This document shows, in pieces, positions 1 to 11,428 of a DNA stretch of 23,374 nt. The position numbers and the translations under genes were made by a program. The notes under the pieces are model-generated. The model searched no databases and was not told the DNA's origin. It saw only the letters and a program-made list of their open reading frames with translations. This DNA comes from Alectoria sarmentosa (lineage: Eukaryota > Ascomycota > Lecanoromycetes > Lecanorales > Parmeliaceae). The stretch spans positions 1-23,374 of the forward strand of contig WOGZ01000434.1 in assembly GCA_009733775.1 (NCBI GenBank), given 5' to 3'. Each line of letters starts with the position of its first letter. The first letter of the stretch is position 1.

Positions 1-376
1 GTAATTATGACATAAACATCGCGATCATATATCTTGAGAGCATACGAAAAACTTAGAAAAAATAATGAAAATATAAATGTAAATGATGATGAATTTTAAA
101 ACATCTTCGATTATCTTCGAGTATCTTCGTATACATTTATATCGCAATTGTTGAAAACATATTAAAAACATGTTGAAAACATGTTGAGAACAAAAACATA
201 TTGAAAATAACAACATGTTGAAAATAAAAACATGTTGAAAATATGTTGAAAACATGTTGAAAATGAAAATATGTTGAAAATATGTTGAAGACAAAAAACA
301 TGTTGAAAACATGTTAAAAACATGTTGAAATTATGTTAAATTTACGTTAAAAGTTTATTAACAATCTTTCAATAAT
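1..376. repeat. AT-rich flank with short tandem repeats
   Basis: No gene is supported here. Three 10-bp units sharing ATCTTCG lie at 101-130. From about 148 to 350 the sequence is a degenerate minisatellite built on units close to ACATGTTGAAA, 10-17 bp apart, with interspersed short AAAT/ATGAA spacers. The open frame on the minus strand (25-312) is only the low-complexity translation of this array. The repeat ends just outside the X arm, whose outer part also contains TGTTGAAAA and GTTGAAATATT-like words, so the array may be part of the same repeat family. Confidence 0.8.
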
Positions 377-655
377 ATATTCATATCGTAATTATTGAAA
401 AACTATTCAAATATTATTGAAAATTTGTTATCAAAAACACGATAATGAGATTTTTTGATTAATTGTTAATTAATTGTTGATTTATTGTTGAAAAAACATT
501 AAATTTAATATACGATTAACATTATAATACGATTAAAATTTAGATAACAATTCGTTATATTTAAAATAAAGTTAAACAAAACTTAATGTTATTATATTTT
601 CGAAAGATTTTAACAATGTTAAAAATCTGTTAAAAAATAGTTATCATAAACATTT
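377..655 (+). repeat. Inverted-repeat arm X, left copy, outer part
   Basis: This 279-bp stretch matches the reverse complement of the last bases of the window (about 23096-23374). Both copies share long runs such as the AAAATTTGTTAT, TTTAATATACGATTAAC and AAAGTTAAACAAAAC words, and they differ mainly by C/T and G/A changes. The copy stops abruptly after CATAAACATTT, where the gypsy LTR begins, and resumes at 11803. The arm may extend left of 377, but the window ends before its partner can be compared. No coding potential was recognised. Confidence 0.9.
651..655 (+). other. Target-site duplication CATTT (left)
   Basis: The five bases directly before the 5' LTR are CATTT, and the five bases directly after the 3' LTR (11798-11802) are also CATTT. 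A 5-bp duplication is normal for LTR-retrotransposon integrases. The uninterrupted X copy at the other end of the window has CATTA at this place. Confidence 0.9.
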
Positions 656-931
656 TGTCAAGAGAATCGCCATGTTGCCATGTTGCCAAGCTCATTGTAT
701 CTGCCTAACAAACGATATCTTGTCAAGTTTATGACTTGACAAAAAGTTGATAGATAACCAATTCTCATAAAAGAACCAATTCTCATAAAAGAATCGATCA
801 ATTTACAATCACCTAAAATATGACCTTTCTGATATATCACATTGCCGACATCATTATGTCGTCAATCATGATCATATCGTTTATTATGAACTTGACAAGC
901 ATCTTATAATTAATCAATTATATTTTCAATA
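656..931 (+). repeat. 5' LTR of the gypsy element
   Basis: This 276-bp LTR begins TGTCAAGAGAATCG and ends TTTTCAATA (CA mutated to TA). It aligns with 11540-11797 along its whole length; the only length difference is an 18-bp tandem duplication (756-773 and 774-791). Across the shared 258 bp I count about 50 transitions and 2 transversions. The first roughly 190 bp keep more C and G than the 3' copy, and the last 70 bp keep fewer. The primer-binding site should follow at about 932 (TTTGATAATAAC), but it is too mutated to assign to a tRNA. Confidence 0.93.
756..791 (+). repeat. 18-bp tandem duplication inside the 5' LTR
   Basis: The unit AACCAATTCTCATAAAAG occurs twice head to tail and is identical in both copies. 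The 3' LTR has one mutated copy. Because LTRs are identical at insertion, the duplication is most simply a later slip in the 5' LTR, and the identity of the two units suggests it is recent relative to the RIP damage. Confidence 0.92.
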
Positions 932-1182
932 TTTGATAATAACATCGATATACAATTGTTTAATTAAACTTCTTCATTAATAATAATTATACGATATCAA
1001 ATCCTTCATCATTTAAATATATTATATCATTTAAATCGACGATTCATTATCTATCGATCAACTCAATTTGTTTATAATATCAAACATTTTATTTCAGATT
1101 TTTATCAAATGATCGAGTCTTAGCACTGTTGAGATTGTTCTTTTTTGATCATTTTTTTTTAATCAATTATTGATTTCTCTTA
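932..1182 (+). other. Gypsy 5' leader, no gene seen
   Basis: About 250 bp between the 5' LTR and the first gag-like frame. It should contain the primer-binding site and leader of the element. It is AT-rich and I see no clear motif in it. Confidence 0.6.
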
Positions 1183-4100
1183 ATGATCTTTCTTCAAATC
1201 GATAAACGTATTTCTTTATTAAAAGATAAATATTATTTAATGAAGAAAATTAAAATCTCATCAAATTCACTCTTTTCATCATCTTCTTCTTATGATTTGA
1301 AAAAAACATTCTTTTTATATACTTATTATAAGTCTTTAATCGATGTTTATTATTCAATTATCTATAAAAAAACATCGTTAAATTGAAAATTATTCCCGAA
1401 TTCAACGTTATAAAAAATACTCTCATTACAATTTATTAATTTTAAGACTTTATTATTTTTAAGCTTTCATCAATTGCTCTTATTGAAAAAAAAATTCGAT
1501 TTGTTATTAATTTCATTATAAAATATATTCAACGTTCGATTGAGTTCGAGCAATAAAAAAACATTTCAATAAAAAAAATTCGAATTCGTTTACGATCGAA
1601 ATCTATTTAAACATTTACGTGATCATCGAATTGAATGATAAATAAACCTTTTTTGAAATTTTTTATTAAAGGATTTAATAAAAACATCGAAAACGTAATT
1701 CGACATTTTAAATCATCTTTAAAATCGAAATAAGAAAGTTATTTGAAATAGAAAAATAATTTCGAATAAAAAAACAATTCGAAAAAGAAATTTTACTCAT
1801 CTTTTTCATCGATATTAAAAAAAAAACAATTCATCACTTTAAAAGAATTGTCGAAAGATAATGATATCAAATCGATAATCGAACAATTGATGAATATATC
1901 AAATAACGTTATTTAAAATGTTGATAATATTCAGAACGTTGACAAATTAAACTCTTTTTAATTTATTATCATATCGAAATTTATATTATTCGTTAATAAT
2001 CTTTCTCTCGTTGAAAACGATTTCATTAATTTCACGAAATTATTGATTAATTCGTTATTAATATCAAAAAAATCGTTTATTTTCATTAATTCTTAAAATA
2101 ATCTTTTATCTCACTCATTTGTTAAATTATAATCTTTTTCAAAAAACAATTAAAAAACTCTTCAATTTATATTTAAAAAATATCAATCATTTCGCTCGCT
2201 CTTTTCACGTCAGAAATTATCTCGACGTTTATCGAAAATTTCTAAAAGAAATTAATTGACATAAAAGTTAACGAAAAAATCAATTTTTACAAAATTTAAC
2301 ATAATCATCATTAATTCGTTTTTATTTATAAATAATAATTCGATAACATCAAAATCGATATTTATAAATGATTAAACACATTCTCAATTTGATAAGACTC
2401 TTCATGTTTTTATCAAAAATGAATTTAAAATTACATTTATATCGACTTAATTATAAGATTCGTTAAAAAAACGCGAAAAACAAAATAAATTTAACGACTC
2501 AAAATCGCTTAATAATGTTATCAATGTTATTAATAATAATGATTAATTATGATTCAATGTTCAAAATCTTAAATTTTTTCACCTTAACGCTTCAGAGTCA
2601 TATAATTTTAAACATATAATTCATAATCATAAAAAAATCATTTTTAAAAAGATTTACATTTTCAATAAGCGTGTTTATGATTATGTTTTATTTATCGACG
2701 AGATTATTATTAAAAAAAATCTTTCTTTTTATTTTCAAGATTTAATTTTAAATTGATATTTCGAAAAAATCGATGATTTCAAACGAAAAACCTTTAAAGA
2801 CATAACATTAATCGATTTTATCGATTAATTAACATTATAATTCAAGATGAGTATAATCAAAATAATGAATAAATTATATATCGAAAAATATTTTTTTAAA
2901 AACGTTATCAAAAAACGTGATTTTTAAGAATATTTATAAAGCGTTTAATTATACATTATAACATTAAACTTAAATAATTATCACGCTCATTTGATGTGAA
3001 TATAATAAAATCTTAACGTCGAAATTCGATCGATGATGTTAATGTTAATATTTATTACGATTGTGTAAACGTTTGCAAAGAAATTAAAAATAAAAAGAGA
3101 TTTGTGAAAAATAATAAACGAGCGTTAACGAATTAATCGTTTAAAACAAATCGATAATGCATAATTCAAATAACAAAATCAAAATTAATACAATAAATCT
3201 CGATAACAAAACCTCAATGTCAACAAATCTTTTTTTTATTAAAATGAAATTAATCGTTTATAATATTAATCTTAATAATTTGATCGATTATATTATCAAT
3301 ATAACAATCGTTAAAAAATATATTAATCATATTAAAATGAATATATTAATCGAAAAGGATATTCATTTTCTTTTTTATAAAAGAAACTTTAAAATCAATT
3401 GCAGATCATCGCTCCTCAAAATAAATCATTAATAATTACGACTTTAATAATCGATGTTATTCAATCGATAAAGATTTCTTAATAATTCAATTATCTTTTT
3501 TATTAATTAAATAATAATAAAAATAATTCGAATTATCGAAATAATTCGAATTATCGAGACGACTCGAATTATCGAGGAAATCGTAACCCTTTTTTTCGAA
3601 AAAGAAAAAGTCTTCAATTTGATAATAATTCGAAATAACAATATTGATAAAATGTCAATTATGCTTTTTCTCAATCGACGACCGTTTATTATAAAAATCC
3701 TCAAGATTCATATTCAAAAGACGATTACGAAACATATTAATTTAATGAATTTCAAAACGAAAAATTCGATTTTGTTTCGAATAATTTCGAATATTATATT
3801 AATGTCGATAATAAATTATTAATATTTATAAATCAATTTAAAAATAATAAAAAGAACGTTAATATCGATGTTAACGCTTATTATGCGTTAACGAATTATT
3901 TTAATTCGTATTTTATGAAGTCACGATTGATGAAATCTAAAACGTATCGAAAATGCAAAAAAGGTTTTTTTTTCGAGAAATAAATTGCATATTCATTTTA
4001 AAAGTTATAAAAATAAGATTAAAAACATCAATAAGATCGTTTTTAATCTCGTGATCAACGACCTTAAAAATGTTATTTTTATCGATAATTTAAAAACCGC

Positions 4101-4270
4101 ATCTGCCATTTTCATCACGAAAATTACGATAATGTTTATTAATAATAATGAAATTGTTAATGATAGGCAGAAAAAAATCGAAGAAATAATATATTTCGTA
4201 AATTTTAAATGTTCTATTATTGAATTAATATCAAAAAAGACATCAAATATAAAACTCGTCTTCAAAAAAT
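1183..4270 (+). pseudogene. gag: Gypsy gag, broken
   Basis: Degenerate Gag polyprotein, the structural protein of the retrotransposon particle. The N-terminal frame opens at 1183 (Ser-rich, 67 codons before the first stop). A capsid-like core is readable at about 2570-2950 in shifting frames; it shows a KKIIFKKIYIFNKRVYDY stretch that fits fungal gypsy capsids, where a short GP-type motif is followed by a conserved helix. From about 3405 to 3960 one frame is Asn/Tyr/Arg-rich with three NNSNYR-type repeats (3514-3575). It ends in a C2H2-like finger (3942-4010) and then reads on in another frame (3985-4272) toward the protease. Stops are mostly TAA or TGA at places that fit former Gln or Trp. 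Exact start is uncertain. Confidence 0.7.
3942..4010 (+). other. C2H2-like zinc finger at the end of gag
   Basis: The frame reads TYRKCKKGFFF up to a run of nine T (3965-3973). One base later the next frame continues SRNKLHIHFKSY. Joined at the T run this gives the spacing of a Cys-x2-Cys ... His-x3-4-Cys/His finger. The first Cys and the last ligand now read Tyr, each one G-to-A step from Cys. I recall similar fingers with an FPS-NKLH core before the protease of fungal gypsy proteins. The assignment to nucleic-acid binding is inference. Confidence 0.6.
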
Positions 4271-4317
4271 GACATTTCGTTATTTTAATAATGTTTTTTA
4301 TTTTGCGAGAAGTCAAA

Positions 4318-4560
4318 GTCATCATATGCGTAAATTTAAGATACATTATATCGTTGATTAATAAGAAATTTTTGATTTTTTTTTTTTAATGGCTTAATCA
4401 AAAAGATTAAAATGAATATCAATATTAAAAAAATCGACATTTTTAAACATATAATTAATGATTATTGTTTTCTCGATTTATACATTTCTAACACATTCAA
4501 TAATTAATAATCAATAATTTATATACGCAGAGAGATATATATAATTAATGATCTCAAAAT
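4318..4560 (+). other. Retropepsin-like protease domain, mutated
   Basis: The frame reads VNLRYIISLINKKFL from 4330. It corresponds to a V-D-S-G-C-T-M-S-L-I-D motif in which Asp now reads Asn (4333-4335), Ser reads Leu and Gly reads Arg, each by C-to-T or G-to-A change. The catalytic Asp is therefore lost. The downstream strand pattern is less clear. Confidence 0.7.
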
Positions 4561-5279
4561 AAAAATGTTTTTGAAAACGAATATTTTAAATTTAAAGTGT
4601 ATAAACATTGACGTTAACGAGGAAAAGTTATTAATTAAAAATTATAATGATTTAATAATGAACATTTAAATCAAAATTAAAAATAACTTCAATATACGAT
4701 AAACAATACGCAATTAAAAGAAAATTGTGATCTCTTTTAAATCGATAATAAAAATATTTATCGAATTACGTATTTCAACGTTTTTATCAAATAAAGATTA
4801 TTTGTTCGAATTTAATCATATAAAAGTTTATGTTCACATAATGAACGTCGAAATTCTTTTTATTTATATTAAAAATGATGTTGATATTGTTAAAATCGTA
4901 TTTCGATATTTCAATTTAAATATTATTATTAAATATAGCGTCGATTCATATTTCGCTATTTATTTAAATAATCACGATTTAATAATAAAAAATCGAAAAT
5001 TGAGAATTAACGCGTCAGAAAATAATTTCGATATTAAAATGAATAACAATATTTCAATATATGATATTAAGAAACAAATTGTTAATTTAAAGATTTTGAT
5101 AATCGAATATGTCGATATTTGAAAAGATATCGATAAGATTATAAACGTTTCAAAAAATGATCTTATAAAAATCAATTTAAACATCGATTGAAATTTTATA
5201 TCGATTTTTAAATTCGCTCAAAAAATTTACTCATTTGACGCGATAAACAAAAAAACAATTAATAAAAAATTCGATAAAT

Positions 5280-5990
5280 TATATACGCAAGATAGAATAA
5301 AATGAACAACGAAATTTATCTCTTTTTTTGATTTATGTTTATGATTTGAAAAACGATATTCGAAGAGTCGAAAAAATTATCAAAAAGAAAATCAAAAATA
5401 ATAATGAATATTTGTAAATTTAATCGAATCATTATCATAAATTCTTATTCATTATCGTTATAAAACGATATAATTAATTTGTTATAAGATATAAAATGCA
5501 TCAATATTTTCGATGATTTATCTTTTTTTTTTCAATTTGACGTTTGATTCGAGAATTAACATAAACAAATAATCGTTTTTTATCGAAAATTCGAATATTT
5601 TAAGATCGTTATAATGAATTTTAAAGGCTCGTTATTATACGTATAATATATTATAAATAAAGAATTAAGATTTTTTAAAAACTTCGTTAAAGTTTATATC
5701 GACGATTTAATAATATTTTCAAAAAACTTCGAATTGCATATTAAACATCTTCGCAAGTTTTTTCAATTATTAAAAAAGTTAAAAATTATCATTAATTTAA
5801 AAAAGATATTTTTGAATTATTTAAGCGTTATTTTTCTCGAATAAAAGATCGACATTTTTAAATTATTTTTAACAAAAAAGCGAATTGAAATCTTGACGAA
5901 TATCAAGTTTTTTATTAATCTCGAAATCTTAAAACATTATTTCGAATTGATAAAATAAATAAGAATCAAAATTACGTATTATGCGCAAAA
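5280..5990 (+). other. Gypsy reverse transcriptase domain
   Basis: The active-site motif is preserved: FVKVYIDDLIIFS with YIDD at 5695-5706. The following residues (HIKHLRKFFQLLKKLKI, then LKKIFLNYLSVIFLEQKI) match the palm-thumb region of Ty3/gypsy RT, where the second block normally reads like NPKKC...V-FLG. Upstream, RIKWTTKF at about 5294 marks the start of the domain. Even with the catalytic Asp pair intact, stops and a frame change upstream prevent production of the enzyme. Confidence 0.95.
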
Positions 5991-6169
5991 GACGAAATCT
6001 CTTTAATAAAAAAAGATTTTTCTATTAAAAAAATCGTTTATCGTTGAAAGACAAAAACGATAAAAATTTATTAAGAAAATCTTTATTAATAAAAAACAAT
6101 TATTATTTAACTTTTTTCGTTTATTATAAGATTCTTTTTTTTCGTCGAATTTCTTAATACACTTTAATC

Positions 6170-6640
6170 GAGAATAACGAATTTATGTCGATATTAACGT
6201 TTTCAAAAAGCGCGACTTCGACGTTTATGTATATTATATCAAAAATAATTTCGAAGATAATAATTTTTTCAAGAGCGATATCATATTAATATTATTTCTT
6301 TTTAAATCGTTAAATAACGTCGAATTTCATTATTAATCAATCGAATTGAAAATTATCGAATTAATTTGAATAATTCGCAAAATTAAACATTATATTAATA
6401 ATTCGTTATATATCATAATCGCATATATGAATCATTCAATAACAATTAACATTGTTAAACAAATTAATTTAATATCATTTTTGATAAATAAATTGAATCT
6501 ACGCTTGATAAAGATATTATAATATTTATCATAATTCAAATTTGATGTTCGTTATAAATTTGATAAATAACATATAATGTCGAATGTTTTTTTTAAATTC
6601 ATAAATGAATCAACATTCGAAAAAGATATATCAATTTCGA
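6170..6640 (+). other. Gypsy RNase H domain
   Basis: RIYVDINVFKKRDFDVYVYY (from 6178) matches the first RNase H strand with its catalytic Asp. ELKIIELI near 6346 matches the Glu motif, and AYMNHSITINIV (6421 on) corresponds to the YTDHS motif, with Asp now Asn. The domain ends near 6640 with KLNLRLIKIL and FKFDVRYKF, the usual tail of this family. Confidence 0.85.
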
Positions 6641-6889
6641 AAAAAAAACATTTTTAACGAAATATTTATTTTTAACGAATTTTTGATAAAGATGTTAAAA
6701 GAATTTAAAACGAAAATTCAAATTTTTTATATTAAGGATAAAAAATGAATTAAAATATAAAAGATGTTAAAAAATGAAGATTCAATTTTTGACATTCAAT
6801 TTCATCTTATCGACGATTTATTATATTTCACGAACTCTTTTAATAAAATGCGATTTTATTTATTTAAAAAATTTGAAAAAAAGATTTTT

Positions 6890-7500
6890 TAATAAACATA
6901 TAATGAAAATGTATATATTGAATTCAATAAAACGTATAAAATAATTATAAATAATTATTTCTTTAAAAAATTTACTCGTCGATTTTATCATTATATTCAT
7001 TATTATCATAAATATAACATTAATTAAATAAAACGTTATATGAAATATAATTTATTCATTTTTATAATCGAATCGTCAATATCGTATCACATAATTATTA
7101 TTGATTTTATATTAACATTGTCAAAAACAACAAAAAAAATAAACATTATTATATTAATAATTTATAAATTTTTCAAAAGAATTATTTTTATTTTTAATAA
7201 AGATATTTTCTCAACGAAAAATTGAATCGAAATCTTTTTAAATAAAATTATCGATTAATATTTATTAATAACATTTATTTTTAATCGCGATAAAAAATTC
7301 ATATCCGCTTTTTTAAAGTTTATCTTTAAAAAATTAAACGTTAACTTTTTAATTAATATTGCATATTATTCACAAATCGATAATCAATTAAAAAAAATCA
7401 ATCAAACGATCGAAATTGTTTTACGTTATTAATTAATAAACAGTTTTATCGTCGATTAAATAAAATATTTATCACGTTTATATAACATATTTAATAATTT
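6890..7500 (+). other. Gypsy integrase zinc finger and catalytic core
   Basis: HYIHYYHKYNINQIKR (about 6990-7030) is the HHCC finger, with both Cys now Tyr. The core follows in the open frame 7040-7225: IIIDFILTLSK carries the first catalytic Asp. FNRDKKF near 7275-7295 carries the second. The NQLKKINQTIEIVLRY block near 7380-7425 corresponds to the Q-S-E-R motif, with the catalytic Glu now Lys. It is inactive by substitution as well as by stops. Confidence 0.9.
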
Positions 7501-7969
7501 ATCGAATTCGATCATAAGATTAAATGTAAACGAAATCGTTTACGATTATCGTCTTCGCGATATTTTTTCATTATTGATTTTAAATTAAATTCGAAATAAC
7601 GAGTTTTTATTAAAACGGTTTATTAATGTTAAAAATGTCGAAAAAATAATTATTTAAATTAATGTTAAAACGAAAATTGTTTATAATGCTCATTATCGAT
7701 CAATTTCTTTTAACGAAAATAAAAAGATTTTTCTAAAATTTCATTATGAATATAATTTATTTAAAATTTTTAATTTTTAATTTATCAATCAAAAAATAAA
7801 CTCGTTTAAAAAAATTTAAAAGATCGATAATTTGATATATAAGATAAACGTATCGATTCATTAATAAATTTATCTCATTATATTAATTACGCAATTCGAA
7901 TCAACGCTTAAAAACGAAAATTTATATAATCGCTTTATTCGATTTAATTATTTATTAACGATTATTGAA

Positions 7970-8165
7970 TTTAATGAAAAATAATATAAACATATCATAA
8001 AAAAGTTAATTAATAAACGTCAACGTCGTTACGAAATGAAAAAGTCGATAATTAAATATCTCATATAATGATTAAGATGAAAATCAAAATTCGATTAATA
8101 ATACGAAAATAATTTATTGAAAAATGTAAAAAATTTAATCGATAAATATGAAAAAATTCACATAT
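7970..8165 (+). other. C-terminal chromodomain of pol
   Basis: After the integrase C-terminal segment (INVSIHQQIYLIISITQFE-like, near 7845-7905) the frame reads YKHIIKKLINKRQRRYEMK, then SIIKYLI, a stop where Trp is expected, and a Trp/Arg-type block ending NLIDKYEKIH. This follows the chromodomain order (VEKIL..R, Y-LVKW, W-P, L). Chromodomains of this clade bind modified histones and steer insertion to heterochromatin; this is family knowledge. Confidence 0.8.
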
Positions 8166-8245
8166 TCGAGCAGCAAATCTCAAAACGTGATCAATTAAAA
8201 AAAAATGTTAAATTTATAATCATTTTAATTAATATGTTTTCATAA

Positions 8246-9316
8246 TAACGTATAAAACGTGACAGATTTAAAAAGATCATTAATGCTTTTAATGTTAATT
8301 ATGATAATTTTTAATCGTGATTAATATGCTCGTTTATATAAAATGAAAACATTAAATTATCGTTTTAAAACGTTAAAATAAATGTTTATTATTTGATCAC
8401 GAATATATTTATTAAAAATGAATTTATGATTAATTAACGCGATAAATAATCGCATTAAAACGAAAATAAGACTTAACGCGAGATTTTATATTATCGATTC
8501 ATTTTTTTAACATTAAATATTTCGTGATTATTGTTCACTTTATTATTTTTGTTCAATGATCATTTTATTTATTAATTTAATCACGATAAATCTTATTAAT
8601 ATCAATAAAAAGTTAATTAAATCGAAAAAATAAAAATAAAAATTATTTATTATGTAATTTATCAAAAAAATTATCGAATTAATGATTATTTTAATCGATA
8701 ATATTCGAAACATAATGAATAATGATATCGTTTCAAAATTAACGTCGAAAAAGTATTTGATAATAAACGAAAAAAGATATTGAACGTGAAAATTAAAAAA
8801 TTAAAATTATTATAAAAAAACATACGTGTGGTTATAAGGCCTTATTCTCGTCGATTTGAAAAAAATAAATATTTTATTAATATTAAATTGATTTATAAAA
8901 AAACTTAAATTCAAAAATGCAAAAAATTATTTCTTTATCGAAACATTATTATTTAATTTTTTTATTTATAAGATAATAAAGACGCAAGTTTTATAACGAA
9001 AAAAAAATAAACGATAATTAAAAATCTTTTAAATAATTGAGCACATTATCATAAATAAATTGAATATAAATTAAACAATAAACGAATTTGAGCGCGATGA
9101 AAATAAAAACATTGTGTATATATAATTATATCGTTTATATAACGATAAAAAAGTTGAATGAATAGAATTAATTAATTCGAATTCTTAAAAGATCGAAAAA
9201 AAAAAATTTATAAATTTAAAAAAAAACAATTTTGTTTTATTTATGAAAAAAAAACATTTTATTATTTATACATAACGAATAACGATTTATATATATTATC
9301 GTTTTTATAATTTGCG
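8246..9316 (+). pseudogene. Post-pol region, probable coding remnant, unassigned
   Basis: I do not recognise this stretch. From about 8640 to 9180 one + strand frame (codon positions as 8991) reads as protein with mainly TAA/TGA stops. It includes a less mutated block, NIRVVIRPYSRRFEKNKYF (8817-8875), and later DNKDASFITKKK (8985-9020). Positions 8246-8640 are less clear. It may be the front part of the ORF that starts at 9317, reached through a frame change, or a separate ORF. Nothing here resembles a known Gag, Pol or envelope domain to me. Confidence 0.4.
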
Positions 9317-11428
9317 TTGATAAAGCAAATCCTTATTAAACGTTTTGATTTAATTATTAATCAAATAAACGAATCTTTAAATCGTTCATTATTGTTATCG
9401 ATTTCGACGCTTTTTAATAAATGTTCGATTTTAATTATTTTCATCAAATCGATCTTTATTTTATCATTAATTAAAACGAAATTTCGTTTTATCGATGAAA
9501 TCGCGTTGACAATTACGATAAAAAATATATCGAACGTTATATAAAAATTAAAAAACTTATAAAATTAATTCAAATCATCTTCGTTGAAAATTATATTATT
9601 AAAATTTATGATTTCGATAAAGTAATTATTTAAGATAACGTTAATAAACATTTAAATTAAAATTAAAAACAAATTAACGTTTTTGATGAAAAAGGCGAGG
9701 GAAATGAAGATAATGATTAATATTATTATTTTTTCGATAATCAAATATATCGAATTTAACGATATGATGATATAAAAACTGATTATCATCAACAAACATA
9801 TTTATGTAATTTTAAATCAAAACGTTAATTTAAATAAATTATTAAATGAAACATAATTGCAAATTTATAAAAATAAATTCGAGATTTTCAAAAACGTTTT
9901 ATAAATATATATAAAAACAATTAATGATATTGCGATTAAAGACGCGAATAATAATAATGTTATTAAAAATCAAATTATCGAGATTCTCATCAAAAAAAAA
10001 CTTTTTGATTTATCAAAAAAGTTTAAATTTGACTTTTATTTCGCATATTAATATATTATATCATAATTCTTCGCGAATTTAAATATCGAGAACAATTAAA
10101 TAAAAACGATTCATATCAAATATAAAAAAATCGACTTTGTCAAAAAAAATCGAATTAAAATTTATAAAAGAGAAATGTTCGATAACGAGATTAAAGTCGA
10201 ATTTTAGAAATTTTACGTTTATTATAAATTTAATAAAGCACTCATAATTAATATAATTAAAATTAAAAAATCATACGCGTTTATAACAAATCTTGATTAA
10301 TAAAATAATGTTTTATATACGTTTATGAAGCATAAACGTATAATCGACGTTGATAAACAAATCAATTTAAATGTGAATCGATATAATAAGATTAATTACG
10401 CGTCAACAAAGCGTGTTGAACGATTTTATTAATTAATATTAAAAATGAAAAAGAATAACGCGGCAATTAAACGACGTTACGAATTTAACGTTATATCGCA
10501 TTATTCGATAATCGAAAAACGTATCGATATTATTAATAATAACGAAAATAACGATAACGACGATTAAGAAATATATAAATTCAATTTTCGAAAAAGAAAA
10601 AATAAGGTTGAAGACAATTTATGTAAATAATTTATATATTCATTTAAAAAAAAGATCGTTAAAGCGAATATTCGCGTTGAAATAAATGTCGTCATTGAAT
10701 CGATTATTATATTCGATGCAGAAGTCATTTTTAAACGACGTAAAACCTTAAAAAAAAACGACGTTAAGGTCATAGCGAAATATAATAATAATGTTAATTC
10801 AATCGATTCAAAATTATATGTTAATTTAATTTATCATATCATCGAACGTCTTATTTTCGAATTTTCATTCAATTATTGTTTTGAGAATAAATCTCTCTTT
10901 AAATTATAATTTCTCTTTAAATTAAAACTTTCAATTTTTGATCAAATAAATTAAATTAATCAAATTGAATCCGATCAAGAGTACGAATATTCAATAAAAA
11001 AGCTTTTTTCGACGCTCGATATTATTATTAACAAATCAAAACGTGATCGTTTATTACGTCGTCACGAATAACTTGAGGTTATCAAATTGTCAAATTCATT
11101 ACGTCATTATTCGTTTACGTTTACATTTACGTTTACGCTTATAAATCATAAGCGCAAATTTGATCAAATAAAAATCGTTGAACAATTTAAGGTTATCAAA
11201 TTGTCAAACTCATTACGTCATTATTCGTTTACATTTACGTCGTTAATGAACGTCGATATAAACGATAATATAAAAAACGTTTTTGATCTCGAATTTCAAA
11301 AAGTCGTGAACGTTAATAAATGAATGGTTTTTAATGAGAACGTTAATAAGTTAATGATCTTTAATAAAATTATTTGAAAATTGTTAAATAAAAGATCTCG
11401 AATATGGTCAAGCACGCAAATATCATAA
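9317..11428 (+). pseudogene. Extra 3' ORF of the gypsy element, unassigned
   Basis: A single frame can be followed for about 704 codons from 9317 to the TAA at 11426-11428, with roughly 22 internal stops. About 60 would be expected by chance at this base composition, and those present fit mutated Gln, Trp or Arg. The first 75 codons are rich in Ile, Ser, Thr and Leu; many would come from Thr, Ser or Pro codons by C-to-T, suggesting a disordered Ser/Thr/Pro-rich start. The middle is Lys/Asn-rich, with an acidic NNNENNDNDD patch (10536-10564) and a basic FRKRKNK patch (about 10586). The end has an in-frame repeat. Start choice is weak (TTG codon at 9317). It lies inside the element, sense to pol, and no family is recognised. 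Confidence 0.6.
11077..11238 (+). repeat. In-frame 114-bp-spaced direct repeat in the 3' ORF
   Basis: GGTTATCAAATTGTCAAA and the bases after it (11077-11118) recur at 11191-11232 with one mismatch. The spacing is 114 bp, exactly 38 codons, so the peptide VIKLSNSLRHYSFTFT is repeated in frame. Between them is a short TTTACG hexamer run (about 11111-11135) giving Phe-Thr repeats. Confidence 0.9.

Larger units (their letters stand above)
4270..8245 (+). pseudogene. pol: Gypsy pol (protease-RT-RNase H-integrase-chromodomain), broken
   Basis: Degenerate Pol polyprotein of about 1,300 codons. Domains in order: aspartic protease (about 4318-4560), a linker with a long open stretch (4727-5122), reverse transcriptase (5280-5990), RNase H (6170-6640), integrase with its HHCC finger (6890-7500), integrase C-terminal region (7500-7960) and chromodomain (7970-8165). 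The reading uses frame 1 for the protease, RT and RNase H and frame 2 for the linker, integrase and chromodomain, so at least three small indels occurred, mostly at T or A runs. Dozens of TAA/TGA stops fit former Gln, Arg or Trp. It ends at a TAA at 8243-8245. It once copied element RNA into DNA and inserted it into the genome. Confidence 0.9.

Noticed and set aside
25..312. Minus-strand open frame of 95 codons
   Set aside because: It is the translation of the TGTTGAAA minisatellite, with a Phe/Ile/Cys-rich periodic sequence and no other support.
148..350. CRISPR-like array
   Set aside because: Units are short, degenerate and irregularly spaced without unique spacers, and the context is eukaryotic. 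It is a minisatellite.
3507..4346. Open frames on the minus strand opposite gag (3507-3704 and 4005-4346)
   Set aside because: They are complements of the gag frames, which show the finger and the Asn/Tyr/Arg repeats.
10564..10773. Minus-strand open frame within the extra ORF
   Set aside because: It is a shadow of the long + strand frame 9317-11428.
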